From Caldithrix sp. (lineage in GTDB: Bacteria; Zhuqueibacterota; Zhuqueibacteria; Thermofontimicrobiales; Sulfurfontimicrobiaceae): 64,000 bases of DNA. Location of the stretch: positions 48,643 to 112,642 of the forward strand of contig DYKB01000012.1 of the NCBI GenBank assembly GCA_020722815.1. The letters are read 5' to 3'. The position numbers and the translations under genes were made by a program. Shown here one piece after another: positions 27,202 to 37,000 of the stretch. Position 1 is the first letter of the stretch; every line of letters begins with the position of its first letter. Under the pieces are notes generated by a model. The model had not been told where the DNA came from. It worked only from the letters and a program-made list of their open reading frames with translations, and did no database searches.

Positions 27202-30200
27202 TTAGCGGATTTCCACGACCTGAAAATCTTCAAACAGGCCGTAATTATCCAGATCGTATTGTTCGCCAGCCGGTTGCACTTCGGGTGCGTATTTGAAGCT
27301 CCACGGTGTCACAATACCGCGATTTCGGACATTGTGGTGCGGTCCCAGCAGATTTTTTAATGATCCATACACCAGCAGCTCAATTGTGTTCTCACCAGAC
27401 TTCAAATGCTCGGTAATATCCAGTTGATATGGTTGCCAGCCAATAATGCCGGCGGGTTGATTATTGACCCGGACTTCCATGACAGTTCCTGCCCAGATAC
27501 CGGCTTTTACCAGATAATGAGCCGTTGCATCCGGCGTGAGTTCATATTTTTTCTGATAGTTGAGGCTATAGGGGTAGTACGGCATCCCCTGCTGTTTCCA
27601 CGAACCAGTTGCTGGTTGTGTCGCCGGGACAATTTTCCAGCCTTTGGCCTGACTTTTTAAATTAAAATTGCCGGTAATAAAAATCGGCTCCAGTTCGGCA
27701 TAAATTGACATGGGTTTGGTGATCAGGGTTATGGAATTCATCCCCGGCTGAACCAGTTGTCCAATATCAAAAACTCCAAAAGATTTATCAAGCCACCATT
27801 TACCTTTCACCGGGTCTAATTTTTGGCCATTGACAATAACTTGCCAGAGACGCGGTTGCTCAATAACCGCTCGCAAGCTTGCCAGATCAACACCTGCCTC
27901 GAGTTCAAAAGAATAGATGACTTCAAAGCCAGTATCCGGGCTAAAATTATCTTTATCCACCAGTTCTGTTTTAAACTGGGAGGAAGAAACCCAGGGATTA
28001 TCCGGAAAGCCATGGTGCTGCCAGATTTTATTCCCAGCCGCATAAAAATAGAGACCTCTTTCCACGGTATCGCCCAGTTTTAAATCAACATAATCAAGAA
28101 CAAGCGCATTGGGCGCCTCGCGATTAATTTTCAGCTCATTGGCCGTCTCAATGCGTCGTTCGCTGGTTCCTCGGAATTTGACTTTTCCAACAACCGGTGC
28201 CTGACTTTTATGGATGAAGAACAGGAGGCTGCCAGCCGGGGGCACGTTAAAGTTTAACTTTAACAAATTACCTGCTTTCTCGACCGGATAATCATAAATT
28301 TTACCATCCAGCGCATCCAGTTCAGCAACTTGTGCCCCTGCGATTTTCAGCGTACCTTTTGAAGACTCTTTCAAACTGAAATTCGTCAGGAAGAGGATTT
28401 GTCCATCAGCGAATTGACGGCGTTGATGGAAGAGTTCACCACCGATGTGGCTGGCAGCGGGTACTTCAAAATTGGCTTCCTGAAGCAATTGAAGTGATTC
28501 AGTACTTTGTACATCATCGACTCTTATCCACTGATCCTTAAACCGTGAGACGAGCGATTTAAAAACTTCGACCGCATCGCCATCGATATAAGTGGGCGCT
28601 TCCACATAAGAGAGTATCTTTCCGCCGTTTTCCAGATATTTTTCCAGTAATTGAACCGTTCCCAGGTCCAGGTTTTCCAATCCTGGCGGAAAAACAACTA
28701 AATCATAAGCGCATTTACCGACAATAAATTTATTTTCTTCAATTTTTCCGTGATTTTTGATGATATTCTCACAGCCCAAATCATATTCAATTGGTTGTTG
28801 TTCCAGAATTTTTAAAAAATCATGAAATTGGTGATGAATACTATCCAGTTGCACCTGACTTTTGACCGTAGAAAAATACATCCAGGCCGTTGTGGTCGGT
28901 TCAAATATCAAAATGTGATTTTTTTGCTCCCCTGCGGCCAGAACCATCGAAAGCCGTCCATAATAATCGGCCAGTGGTTTGTAAAAATTCCACCACGGTG
29001 TATGATATGAGAAAGATTGTGGAAAATCGTGTTTGCGATCACCCTTCAGCGTCATATATGAAAGATGTTGATTCATAAAATTGACGCCGAGGACATATTC
29101 CCAGTCACCAAGACGTTTCATATCCTCTAGGCGCAACTCCCAACCAGCCGCGCCATAGGTTTCGCTCAGGGTTCGCTGACGCCCCATCTGATTTGCGACA
29201 CTGCGGAGTTCTTTTACTGCGCGAATATTACCAAATTGATCGGGACGTCCTTCAATTGAGTTGAAAAGCATATCAATTCCTGGCATTTGATGCCAGGCGT
29301 ACATGGCCATATTATCACTGCCATCTTCCGGACTTGGCCAGCCATGTTCCCAATAATGCCCCGTCCAATCCAGATTATGCTTTTCGGTGTATTCGTACCA
29401 GGGTTTGGACCAGCGATCGATAAACAATTCAAGCAAGAGCGCATAATAATTGTGACGAATTCGCTGCCAATCATCAACTTCTTCAACTAATGCGGGAAGA
29501 AGCGGTTTCAGATCGTAGCCCCAGCGTTCTTTAAATTTTTCAAACAGATCCGGTGTCCAGCGAATACAATTACGCCCCTGCGGTTGGCGAATATTCGGTT
29601 CATCGGTAAAAACCCCAGGCACTGTTTTTCCAAACTCGGTACCAATGGATTTTTCATAACCCTTCATGGTGATTTCGATGAATTTTTCAGTAACACCGGG
29701 ATAGAGCAGATCGACATACGAATAACCGCCGTACCATTTGGATTTTCCATATTGTATCAATTCAAAGAGATAATATTCGGCATCGGAAGTCCCGGCGGGA
29801 ATTTCGGTTCTGGCGACTTCAATAAATTGAGAATCCAGCTTTTTAAAGATGAACAGGATATTCTTGGTTGAATCTTGCAGGACATTCAAATCTTTATGAA
29901 GCACCAGTCCCTGCCCTTTATTGTAAGATTCGGGCATTTCGGCTGGCACAAGTCCGCCGGCAAAACCACTGGGAAAGGAATTTTCATCATAAATCCAGGC
30001 TTTCAGGTTCAGCGATTTGGCTTTATCGACCGTATATTTCACCAAATCAAACCATTCATCAGAAAGATATTCGGTTATCAGGCCATATCGGGGATGAATG
30101 AAGACGCCACCAAAACCTTTGGCTTGATAGTCTTCGAGATAAAAATCAATTTCCTCTTTTGAGACCTTGTCATGCCAGACCATAAAGGGGACGGTTCGGT

Positions 30201-30345
30201 AATCGGCTGGTGGGTTCTGAAAGTTGTTTTGAATATCTGAAAATGAATTAATTTCAACAGATTTTGTTTTAATCTTTGATTGACACATCAGGAAAAACAG
30301 ACCTGATAATAAAATGATGAGGTAAAACCAGATTGTTGAGCGCAT
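27202..30345 (-). CDS. Large glycoside hydrolase-like lipoprotein (GH106-like)
   Basis: About 1047 residues from the ATG at 30345, which has an AAAGGTG site; an in-frame ATG five codons earlier is less well placed. The signal MRSTIWFYLIILLSGLFFLMC has lipobox F-L-M-C. A TIM-barrel-like N-terminal half starts with PFMVWHDKVSKEEIDFYL, GFGGVFIHPRYGL and LKAWIYDENSFPSG, the pattern of GH106-like and related 'glycosyl hydrolase' proteins that attack rhamnose- or uronate-containing glycans. A glutamine-amidotransferase-like/alpha-beta region (about 540-640) and C-terminal jelly-roll modules (about 760-1040) follow. The specific linkage is unknown. It heads the operon with the sulfatase and phosphatase. 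Confidence 0.8.
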   Translation of the reverse strand: MRSTIWFYLIILLSGLFFLMCQSKIKTKSVEINSFSDIQNNFQNPPADYRTVPFMVWHDKVSKEEIDFYLEDYQAKGFGGVFIHPRYGLITEYLSDEWFDLVKYTVDKAKSLNLKAWIYDENSFPSGFAGGLVPAEMPESYNKGQGLVLHKDLNVLQDSTKNILFIFKKLDSQFIEVARTEIPAGTSDAEYYLFELIQYGKSKWYGGYSYVDLLYPGVTEKFIEITMKGYEKSIGTEFGKTVPGVFTDEPNIRQPQGRNCIRWTPDLFEKFKERWGYDLKPLLPALVEEVDDWQRIRHNYYALLLELFIDRWSKPWYEYTEKHNLDWTGHYWEHGWPSPEDGSDNMAMYAWHQMPGIDMLFNSIEGRPDQFGNIRAVKELRSVANQMGRQRTLSETYGAAGWELRLEDMKRLGDWEYVLGVNFMNQHLSYMTLKGDRKHDFPQSFSYHTPWWNFYKPLADYYGRLSMVLAAGEQKNHILIFEPTTTAWMYFSTVKSQVQLDSIHHQFHDFLKILEQQPIEYDLGCENIIKNHGKIEENKFIVGKCAYDLVVFPPGLENLDLGTVQLLEKYLENGGKILSYVEAPTYIDGDAVEVFKSLVSRFKDQWIRVDDVQSTESLQLLQEANFEVPAASHIGGELFHQRRQFADGQILFLTNFSLKESSKGTLKIAGAQVAELDALDGKIYDYPVEKAGNLLKLNFNVPPAGSLLFFIHKSQAPVVGKVKFRGTSERRIETANELKINREAPNALVLDYVDLKLGDTVERGLYFYAAGNKIWQHHGFPDNPWVSSSQFKTELVDKDNFSPDTGFEVIYSFELEAGVDLASLRAVIEQPRLWQVIVNGQKLDPVKGKWWLDKSFGVFDIGQLVQPGMNSITLITKPMSIYAELEPIFITGNFNLKSQAKGWKIVPATQPATGSWKQQGMPYYPYSLNYQKKYELTPDATAHYLVKAGIWAGTVMEVRVNNQPAGIIGWQPYQLDITEHLKSGENTIELLVYGSLKNLLGPHHNVRNRGIVTPWSFKYAPEVQPAGEQYDLDNYGLFEDFQVVEIR

Positions 30346-30644
30346 TCTTACACCTTTCATTTTCTTTAAAAATTAATTGAATTGCCATTAGCTTTACGGC
30401 CATACTGACTATCAAATTTTAATTAAATTTCCCCTGTTTGTCAAGCTATTTCTTAATAATACTTTGCTGAAGAAGAGGTAACTTTCACCATCGAATAAAT
30501 CTCATAAATTCAATGATTCTACGTGTTTTAAATGGTCATCCACCGCCTAATTCCTCCTTTCATGTAACAAAATTGTGAAATTTTTTACAAAATTTTGAAA
30601 ATTCTACTTGACTCTTTTCTTTCTTTTTCTTAACTTATAAAAAA

Positions 30645-30660
30645 GTTTGATTCATCAAAC
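30645..30660. promoter_or_regulatory. Candidate operator of the DtxR-type regulator
   Basis: GTTTGATTCATCAAAC is a palindrome of two 7-bp arms around TC, 12 bases before the regulator ATG. A possible promoter (TTGACT at 30608, TAACTT at 30631) lies just upstream, so a repressor bound here would block transcription. Autoregulation is inferred; I found no second clear copy before feoA or the TonB receptor gene. Confidence 0.45.
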
Positions 30661-30672
30661 ATTTGGGGTGTC

Positions 30673-31101
30673 ATGAAAACACAATTTGATACCACGACTC
30701 AGGAATATATTGAGATCATTCATGAACTGCAGAAGAATTACCATGTCGCGCGCGTGAAAGACATTGCCGAAAAACGCGGGGTGACCCGTTCCAGTGTCTC
30801 CACAGCGCTGAACCTCTTAAAAAAGAAAAAACTTATCGTTCATGAAAATTATGGACAGGTTCAGTTGACGCAGGAAGGGCAGCGATTGGGACAGGAACTG
30901 GAAAAATGCCATAATACTATCAAACATTTCCTGATTCAGATCCTGGGCGTTAATGCAAATCAGGCTGAACTGGATGCCTGTAAAATGGAGCATTATATGA
31001 GCGCGCTCACAGTTAAAAAATTGCTTAAATTTGTTCGACTGGTGGAAGAATGTCCCTTTGGAAGTCCCCGCTGCATTGATTCTTTCCAGGAGGATGTATA
31101 A
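30673..31101 (+). CDS. DtxR/MntR-family metal-dependent regulator
   Basis: 142 residues, MntR-like length, without the C-terminal SH3 domain of DtxR. The N-terminal winged helix (EYIEIIHEL to KLIVHENYGQVQLTQEG) binds DNA; the dimer/metal domain follows. Metal ligands by alignment from memory: E11 and E14 (MntR D8/E11 positions), H80, then C103-x2-E106-H107, which matches the DtxR C102-E105-H106 set and points to iron. A C-terminal CPFGSPRC pair of cysteines is an addition. It stands just upstream of feoA-feoB and a TonB receptor, so it very likely represses iron uptake when iron is plentiful. Confidence 0.9.
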   Translation: MKTQFDTTTQEYIEIIHELQKNYHVARVKDIAEKRGVTRSSVSTALNLLKKKKLIVHENYGQVQLTQEGQRLGQELEKCHNTIKHFLIQILGVNANQAELDACKMEHYMSALTVKKLLKFVRLVEECPFGSPRCIDSFQEDV

Positions 31102-31225
31102 AAAAAACAGCAAGTTTTATTAACGAAAACGGGCATATTCCGAAACAAGTAAATGTGCTATATTTTTTCAAATTGAAATTTCGGCAGGTCAAACTTTAGT
31201 AGCAGATTAGACTGATATTTTATTT

Positions 31226-31378
31226 TACCTGAAGCGCGAAAATAAGGTTTCTTACGAGGTTTTAGTTGGGATATTGACCCCCTCTGTATATCTCCATTTT
31301 CAAAAAGCGAAAATGGTGGAGGCCAGAGGCGGTTATTCATTGATTCAGAACATCATAAATATTTATCTTATGATTTTA
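31226..31378. repeat. PAL1 palindrome, partial copy
   Basis: Contains TTGACCCCCTCTGTATATCT, a CATTTTCAAAAAGCGAAAAT hairpin, GGAGGCCAGAGGCGG and TCATTGATTCAGAACATCAT, matching the central and right parts of PAL1. It fills most of the gap between the regulator and feoA; nothing else is seen in that gap. Confidence 0.5.
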
Positions 31379-31493
31379 GGCTTTAATAAATTTCATACAT
31401 TATACTGATTAAATTGATTTTTATTTAAGTTTTAAGCATGATATATGGTCATGAATTATATACTTTAAATATTTATAAAGAACGAGAAAAATT

Positions 31494-31745
31494 ATGTACA
31501 GGGGTTTGAATTCACAGCTTATGCTATCGGATTTAAAGGAAAATCAACGGTTTCGAATTATTCGAGTTCAAGCGAATGGAGAAATACGGCGCCGTTTAGT
31601 GGATATGGGATTTATTTCGGGAACAGAAGGGGTGTTATTGAGAATGGCCTTGTTTCGTGATCCAATTGAAATTTTTTTGAAACGTACGCGAATTTCGATT
31701 CGCCGGGTTGAGGCCGAACAAATTATTGTGGAGCCTATTTTATAA
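31494..31745 (+). CDS. feoA: Ferrous iron transport protein A
   Basis: 83 residues, normal FeoA size: a small SH3-like cytoplasmic protein that assists FeoB. Visible family pattern: MLSDLKENQRFRIIRVQANGEIRRRLVDMGFISGTEGVLLRMALFRDPIEIFLKRTRISIRRVEAEQIIVE, that is, the 'L.DMG...G..v' core and 'aLR..eA..I.V' ending. An alternative start is the ATG nine codons in (31521). The stop overlaps the feoB ATG by one base (TAATG). Confidence 0.93.
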   Translation: MYRGLNSQLMLSDLKENQRFRIIRVQANGEIRRRLVDMGFISGTEGVLLRMALFRDPIEIFLKRTRISIRRVEAEQIIVEPIL

Positions 31746-33988
31746 TGGCATTTCAAGCTGAAAAAAGAAGAGCGCGATGGCGGGGAAGCCGAAGAACGAA
31801 ACCGGATATACGAATTGCCCTGGCAGGTAATCCCAATGCTGGTAAGACGAGCATCTTTAATGCCTTAACCGGTCAGACCCAACACGTGGGGAACTATCCC
31901 GGCGTCACTGTCGAGAAAAAAATAGCACGCGTTGAATTCAATGAAAAAATCATTGAAATAGTCGATTTGCCTGGAACGTACAGTCTTTCGGCCTATTCGC
32001 TGGAGGAGATTGTAACGCGGGATTTTGTGCTTCGTGATAAGCCGGATGTAATAATTGACGTGCTTGATTCGACAAATCTAGAGCGTAATCTTTACCTCTG
32101 TTTACAGTTTCAGGAGTTGGGCGTACCGATTGTAGCGGCACTTAATATGAGCGATGAGGCTGAACGCCTGGGAATACAGATTGATACGGATTTGCTGAGT
32201 CAGATTTTGGGGATCCCATTTATTAAAACCGTGGGGACAAGAGGCGCTGGCGTCTGGAAATTATTAGAAGTTGCGATTAAAACTGCCGAAGGATATGTTC
32301 ATTCGACGGAAAGACATTTAAATTATGGTGATGAACTGGAAGCGCAACATAATGAATTGATTTCTTATCTAAAGACTGATACTGTTTTCTCTCAAAAGTA
32401 TAATTCCCACTGGATGGCAATCAAACTGCTGGAAAATGATCTGGATGCTAACAAAAAGGTACAGCATGAACATATCGAGTATGAAAAGGTTTTATTCGCG
32501 GCCTCGAATGCCCGGGACTGGATTCAGAAACATTTTAATGAAGAAAGTGAAGTGGTTGTTGCCGAACAGCGTTATGCTTATATACATGGTGCCTGCCGGG
32601 AAGCGGTAAAAATCGATGGTCATTTACAACGAATCGATTATACCGAGCTGATTGATAAAATTATTTTGCACCGGTACTGGGGACTGGCGCTTTTTTTTGG
32701 AATAATGTATTTAATATATCAATTAACATTTACATTCGGAAATCCATTATCCGATAGAATCGATCATCTGGTAGCGCTTTTACAAAATTTAATCGTGAAC
32801 AATATTTCTCATGGAATTCTTCGTGATTTTGTAGTTGAGGGAATTATTGGTGGGGTAGGCGGCGTATTGGTTTTTTATCCTATTGTTTTATTGCTGTTTA
32901 TGGGGTTATCGTTTCTGGAAGATACGGGATATATGGCGCGTGCGGCTTTTGTAATGGACAAATTTATGCACCTGTTTGGTCTCCATGGCCGGAGTTTTAT
33001 CCCTTTTATGGTTTCCACGGGGTGTGCTGTTCCCGGTGTCATGAGTGCCCGGACGCTCATTAATCCCAAAGATCGTATTTTAACGATTTTGGTTTCACCG
33101 CTGATGATGTGTGGGGCAAAAGTGCCGGTTATTGCGATGTTAGCCGCCGCCTTTTTTCCGAAAAATCCGGGACTGGTATTCTGGAGCATCTGGCTATTAG
33201 GCTGGGTCTTGGCACTGACATTAGCGCGAATTTTTCGAAAAGCGTTTTATAATGATGAAACTTCACCGTTTGTAATGGAATTGCCCCCCTATCGTATGCC
33301 GACGCTTCGTGGTATCTGGTCGCATGTCTGGGAGAAAAGCGTGTCATATCTCAAAAAGGCGGGCACGTTCATTTTGGCAGCATCGGTGATTATTTGGTTT
33401 ATGCTCTATTTTCCACAAACCAAATCAAAAAATTCCACGGACGCTGCAAATTCGGTATCCGTACCATTGGAACAGTTATCCGATTCAATACATCAGAAGG
33501 CCGTAGATTTGGAAGCATCCCGACTCCCGACAACGAATGTTGAAAAAAATATTAATCCAGATGCAGAACAGTTAATAAACAGCTATGGTGGTCGGTTCGC
33601 AAAATTTATTTCACCCCTTTTCAAACCATGCGGTTTTGATTGGCGGCTGGTCGTAACGCTTTTCTCTGGTTTTGCCGCAAAAGAATTAATTGTTTCCTCG
33701 ATGGGGATAATTTATGGCCTTAAGGATGAAGTCCTGGATGGCGATGAAATCGTTATCATGAAAAGTCCATTGAAAGAACGCCTACGAACTGATCCGCTTT
33801 ATCATAAACTCAACATGCTGGCCTTTATGATTTTCGTGTTAATTTATCTCCCCTGTATTGGAACGATCGCTGTTGTCAAAAAAGAGCTTGGCAAGTGGAA
33901 ATATCCTTTATTTTTGGCGGGTTACACCATTGTAGTTGCCTGGATTTTGGCGACTGGTGTGTATCAATTGGGTAAATTTTTCATTTAG
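31745..33988 (+). CDS. feoB: Ferrous iron transporter B
   Basis: 747 residues: an N-terminal GTPase domain and a polytopic membrane domain that imports Fe(II). G1 is G28-NPNAGKTS, G3 is DLPGTYS and G4 is NMSD. Gate motifs are seen in the membrane part (STGCAVPGVMSARTL, SPLMMCGAKVPVI). The first 20 residues are a very basic extension (KRRARWRGSRRTKP) not usual in FeoB. A hydrophilic insertion lies around residues 560-620 between membrane segments. Translationally coupled to feoA and followed after 8 bases by the Cys-rich partner. Confidence 0.96.
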   Translation: MAFQAEKRRARWRGSRRTKPDIRIALAGNPNAGKTSIFNALTGQTQHVGNYPGVTVEKKIARVEFNEKIIEIVDLPGTYSLSAYSLEEIVTRDFVLRDKPDVIIDVLDSTNLERNLYLCLQFQELGVPIVAALNMSDEAERLGIQIDTDLLSQILGIPFIKTVGTRGAGVWKLLEVAIKTAEGYVHSTERHLNYGDELEAQHNELISYLKTDTVFSQKYNSHWMAIKLLENDLDANKKVQHEHIEYEKVLFAASNARDWIQKHFNEESEVVVAEQRYAYIHGACREAVKIDGHLQRIDYTELIDKIILHRYWGLALFFGIMYLIYQLTFTFGNPLSDRIDHLVALLQNLIVNNISHGILRDFVVEGIIGGVGGVLVFYPIVLLLFMGLSFLEDTGYMARAAFVMDKFMHLFGLHGRSFIPFMVSTGCAVPGVMSARTLINPKDRILTILVSPLMMCGAKVPVIAMLAAAFFPKNPGLVFWSIWLLGWVLALTLARIFRKAFYNDETSPFVMELPPYRMPTLRGIWSHVWEKSVSYLKKAGTFILAASVIIWFMLYFPQTKSKNSTDAANSVSVPLEQLSDSIHQKAVDLEASRLPTTNVEKNINPDAEQLINSYGGRFAKFISPLFKPCGFDWRLVVTLFSGFAAKELIVSSMGIIYGLKDEVLDGDEIVIMKSPLKERLRTDPLYHKLNMLAFMIFVLIYLPCIGTIAVVKKELGKWKYPLFLAGYTIVVAWILATGVYQLGKFFI

Positions 33989-33996
33989 AGATTGTT

Positions 33997-34200
33997 ATGT
34001 GGTGGGAATATTTAATAATTTTTGTTTGTCTGATTTTTTCCATCTATCTTATTGTACGTTATTTTTATAAAAATTTATCGCGGAATAAGTGTGACAATGG
34101 ATGCGATTCCTGCACACAAAGATGTGATCTGAAGAAACTGGACAATAATCCTCCATATTGGGATGGTCGTAAAGTTATTCACGGCCAGAATAAATCGTAG
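33997..34200 (+). CDS. FeoB-associated Cys-rich membrane protein
   Basis: 67 residues: one N-terminal transmembrane helix (WWEYLIIFVCLIFSIYLIV) followed by C32-x3-C36-x2-C39-x3-C43 in the cytoplasmic tail. Small proteins with this plan directly after feoB are known as FeoB-associated Cys-rich proteins, thought to help handle iron. It starts 8 bases after the feoB stop, so it belongs to the same operon. Confidence 0.88.
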   Translation: MWWEYLIIFVCLIFSIYLIVRYFYKNLSRNKCDNGCDSCTQRCDLKKLDNNPPYWDGRKVIHGQNKS

Positions 34201-34459
34201 CGCCCGATATTCGACTTAGCGAGGATGAATTTGAATGATATTTAAAACTGAAAGGTTATTTTTCATTTGTTTTACGACAGACAGTGCCTGTTTTAATAAT
34301 TTTTATGCACTGAACAACAGCCTGAGACCAGGCGATCTTTTCAATTACAAAGTGAATAAAATTCTGCAAATCAACGACTTTGTTTTCATTCTGTAACAAA
34401 AATCTAAAACAAAACGCATTTTGATAAAATAATGACTTAATTTATGAAGGATACTATCT

Positions 34460-36841
34460 GTGAAAATTAAATTTCTCATTCTGGCATTTTTTCTATTCAG
34501 TCAAATTGGCTGGATTTCAGCACAAACCGGCGCAATTACTGGAAAAATCAGAGCGACAGATACCGAAGAGACGCTGAGCGGTGCCAATATTAATCTTGTT
34601 GGAACGACTTTCGGAACAATATCGAATCAAAAAGGCGAATTCGTCATTAAAAAGGCTCCTGTTGGCAATCAGAAGCTAAAGATTCGTTATATTGGTTATC
34701 AGGAAAAGACACTGGATGTAACGATTACTGGAAATGAAACAATTCGCCTGACAATAAAGCTGACACCGGCAATTATCCAGACCCAGGGTGTAGTGGTCAC
34801 CAGTTCCCGGTATGAAAAAGAATTAACCGATGTTTCAATGCCGGTGACAATCGTGACGGGTAAGCAAATAAGCAATATTGCTCCTGTTACGCTGGTGGAT
34901 GCCATCAAGTCAGAACCGGGCTTGGCGCTCGGCCGTGATGGTGTCTGGGGCACGCGGCTCGTGGTGCGTGGATTAAGTCGAAATAATTTAGTTACTTTAA
35001 TCGATGGCAATCGACTGGAAACGGCAACTGATCTGGCAGCCGATCTGGCCATGGTGGATGTCAATGATATTGAACGCATTGAAGTCATTCGCGGCGCGGG
35101 CTCAGCCCTTTATGGAACAGGTGCAATCGGTGGCGTCATTAATGTTGTCACCCGAAATAGCTATTATTCAGACCAATTTCATGCGAACGGCGGTTTAACC
35201 GGCGGTTTTAGCAGCGTTAATTCCATGGGGAGTGGTCATGCTCATCTGGACATGGGAAATTCAAGATGGTTTTTCTATCTCAGTCGTATGTATCGGAATG
35301 CCCAGAATATACAAACTCCTGCCGGAAAATTGGCGAATAGTCAATTTACCGATCAAAACATTTCTGCCAAAGCTGGTTTTAAATTGTTTAAAAATTCGGA
35401 ATTTAAACTGGCGTATCATAATTTCCAGGCAGAAGATGTCGGGATTCCAGGTGGAGGAACGCTATTTCCTGCCGGGGCTTTGGTGCGATATCCAGTGGAA
35501 AAACGTGAAAATTTAAGTGTCGAATTGGTCAGTCGGAATTGGACGTCCTGGTTACGGCAAACTTCTGTTAAATACTTTATGCAGGATGTTACCCGCGAGG
35601 TTGAACATATTCCCTTCACAGTTAAATTGATGCCGGGACAACCTCCCAAACGCGTGAGTGTCGAGAAAGTAACGCCTGGTGCGATCCATCTCGTGGATGG
35701 CGTCCAGTTTCAGAGCGATTGGCTGCCGACAAAAAATCAATATGTCATCGCTGGGATAGATTACTGGCAGCGTCAATACGAGGGGCATCGATCTAAATTT
35801 CAAAAAATCGAGGTTTTGAACGCGGTTGATAATTCGGTAATGAAAACAATCCTGAAAGAAATTGGTGAACTTCCATTGCCAGACTCAAAATATGCCAGTT
35901 TCGGCGTTTTTGGCCAGGATGAAGTTCGAATCTGGCAGGAAAAGCTTGTTTTGACTGTCGGCGGTCGTTATGACTGGATTCATATTCAAAATGATGACGC
36001 ATTGAATCCTGCCTTTGAGATAACTGACGGTATTCGAAATGATTCTCCAACAGGTCAGACCGTGCTATGGACGGCGGGTGAATCAAAAAATAAATCCTGG
36101 AGTGCCAATTTTAACATGCTTTATCATCTTCACCCGGCATTGAAGTTCAAATTGACCACCGCCAGATCATTTCGATCGCCTGTCCTGGAAGAACGTTATC
36201 AATTTATTGATCTGGGAAATCTGGTGAAAATTGGCGATCCGAATCTCGAACCTGAAAAAGGTGTTTTTGGCGATCTGGGATTTGAATTAAGCTTAAATAA
36301 ATTTGCCTTCAGTGGTAATGTTTTTGGGAATGAGATTAAAGATATGGTGGTCGACCTGCCTTCAACCTATCAGAACCGATCAGCACTGAAAAAAGTGAAT
36401 GTCGGACAGGCACGTCTTACTGGTTTTGATGGACGAATTGACTGGGGAGTATTGCCGGCACTTGCTTTATATGGGACGCTGGGTTATGTCAAAGGGGAAG
36501 ATGTCAAAAATAACACACCCCTCCCGCTAATTCCACCGCTCAATGGTCGGCTTGGATTTCGTTGGAAAAGTCCAATGTATTTTAATCTTGATTTTGCAGC
36601 CAATATGTATGCCACGCAAGATCGAATCGTTGCTGATGAGTTAAGAACCCCGGGCTATACAACTATGGACATTTTTCTGAATACAAACCAGCTTACCACC
36701 CGATTTATGGTAACCCGTCTGGTATTGGGTGTTGAAAATGTCACTGATCGGCTTTATCGAAATCATCTGGCAACGAATCGGGGATTAATTGTGGCAGAAC
36801 CCGGACGAAATTTTGTTGTTCAGTGGCTGATGGAATTTTAG
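34460..36841 (+). CDS. TonB-dependent receptor
   Basis: 793 residues from a GTG with a GAAGGA site. Signal peptide ends ISAQ; then a carboxypeptidase-like/CNA-B extension (about 25-110, GAITGKIRATDTEETLSGANI), a plug domain (about 115-230, VTIVTGKQISNIAP, GLSRNNLVTLIDG, IERIEVIRGAGSALYGTGAIGGVINVVT) and a 22-strand barrel ending in a C-terminal Phe (NFVVQWLMEF). It imports an iron complex or another large ligand across the outer membrane using TonB energy. Placed 259 bases after the feo operon, so iron or haem uptake is likely; the ligand is not known. Confidence 0.93.
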   Translation: MKIKFLILAFFLFSQIGWISAQTGAITGKIRATDTEETLSGANINLVGTTFGTISNQKGEFVIKKAPVGNQKLKIRYIGYQEKTLDVTITGNETIRLTIKLTPAIIQTQGVVVTSSRYEKELTDVSMPVTIVTGKQISNIAPVTLVDAIKSEPGLALGRDGVWGTRLVVRGLSRNNLVTLIDGNRLETATDLAADLAMVDVNDIERIEVIRGAGSALYGTGAIGGVINVVTRNSYYSDQFHANGGLTGGFSSVNSMGSGHAHLDMGNSRWFFYLSRMYRNAQNIQTPAGKLANSQFTDQNISAKAGFKLFKNSEFKLAYHNFQAEDVGIPGGGTLFPAGALVRYPVEKRENLSVELVSRNWTSWLRQTSVKYFMQDVTREVEHIPFTVKLMPGQPPKRVSVEKVTPGAIHLVDGVQFQSDWLPTKNQYVIAGIDYWQRQYEGHRSKFQKIEVLNAVDNSVMKTILKEIGELPLPDSKYASFGVFGQDEVRIWQEKLVLTVGGRYDWIHIQNDDALNPAFEITDGIRNDSPTGQTVLWTAGESKNKSWSANFNMLYHLHPALKFKLTTARSFRSPVLEERYQFIDLGNLVKIGDPNLEPEKGVFGDLGFELSLNKFAFSGNVFGNEIKDMVVDLPSTYQNRSALKKVNVGQARLTGFDGRIDWGVLPALALYGTLGYVKGEDVKNNTPLPLIPPLNGRLGFRWKSPMYFNLDFAANMYATQDRIVADELRTPGYTTMDIFLNTNQLTTRFMVTRLVLGVENVTDRLYRNHLATNRGLIVAEPGRNFVVQWLMEF

Positions 36842-36927
36842 GAAAGAATGCGTTCTTAAAGCTGCAATAATGACACGGCAGAACCAAGAAAATCATCTAA
36901 AAGTTATTTATCTTAAGCGCCAATAAA

Positions 36928-36963
36928 AAAAGCCCGTGAACGATTCCTTCATTTACGGGCTTT
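36928..36963. terminator. Bidirectional terminator
   Basis: AAAGCCCGT and ACGGGCTTT make a 9-bp stem with A-run before and T-run after, between the converging TonB-receptor and LysM genes. It can serve both strands. Confidence 0.8.
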
Positions 36964-37000
36964 CTTCCTGTACGCTAGGGAAAACTCCCGCTCCCTTTAT

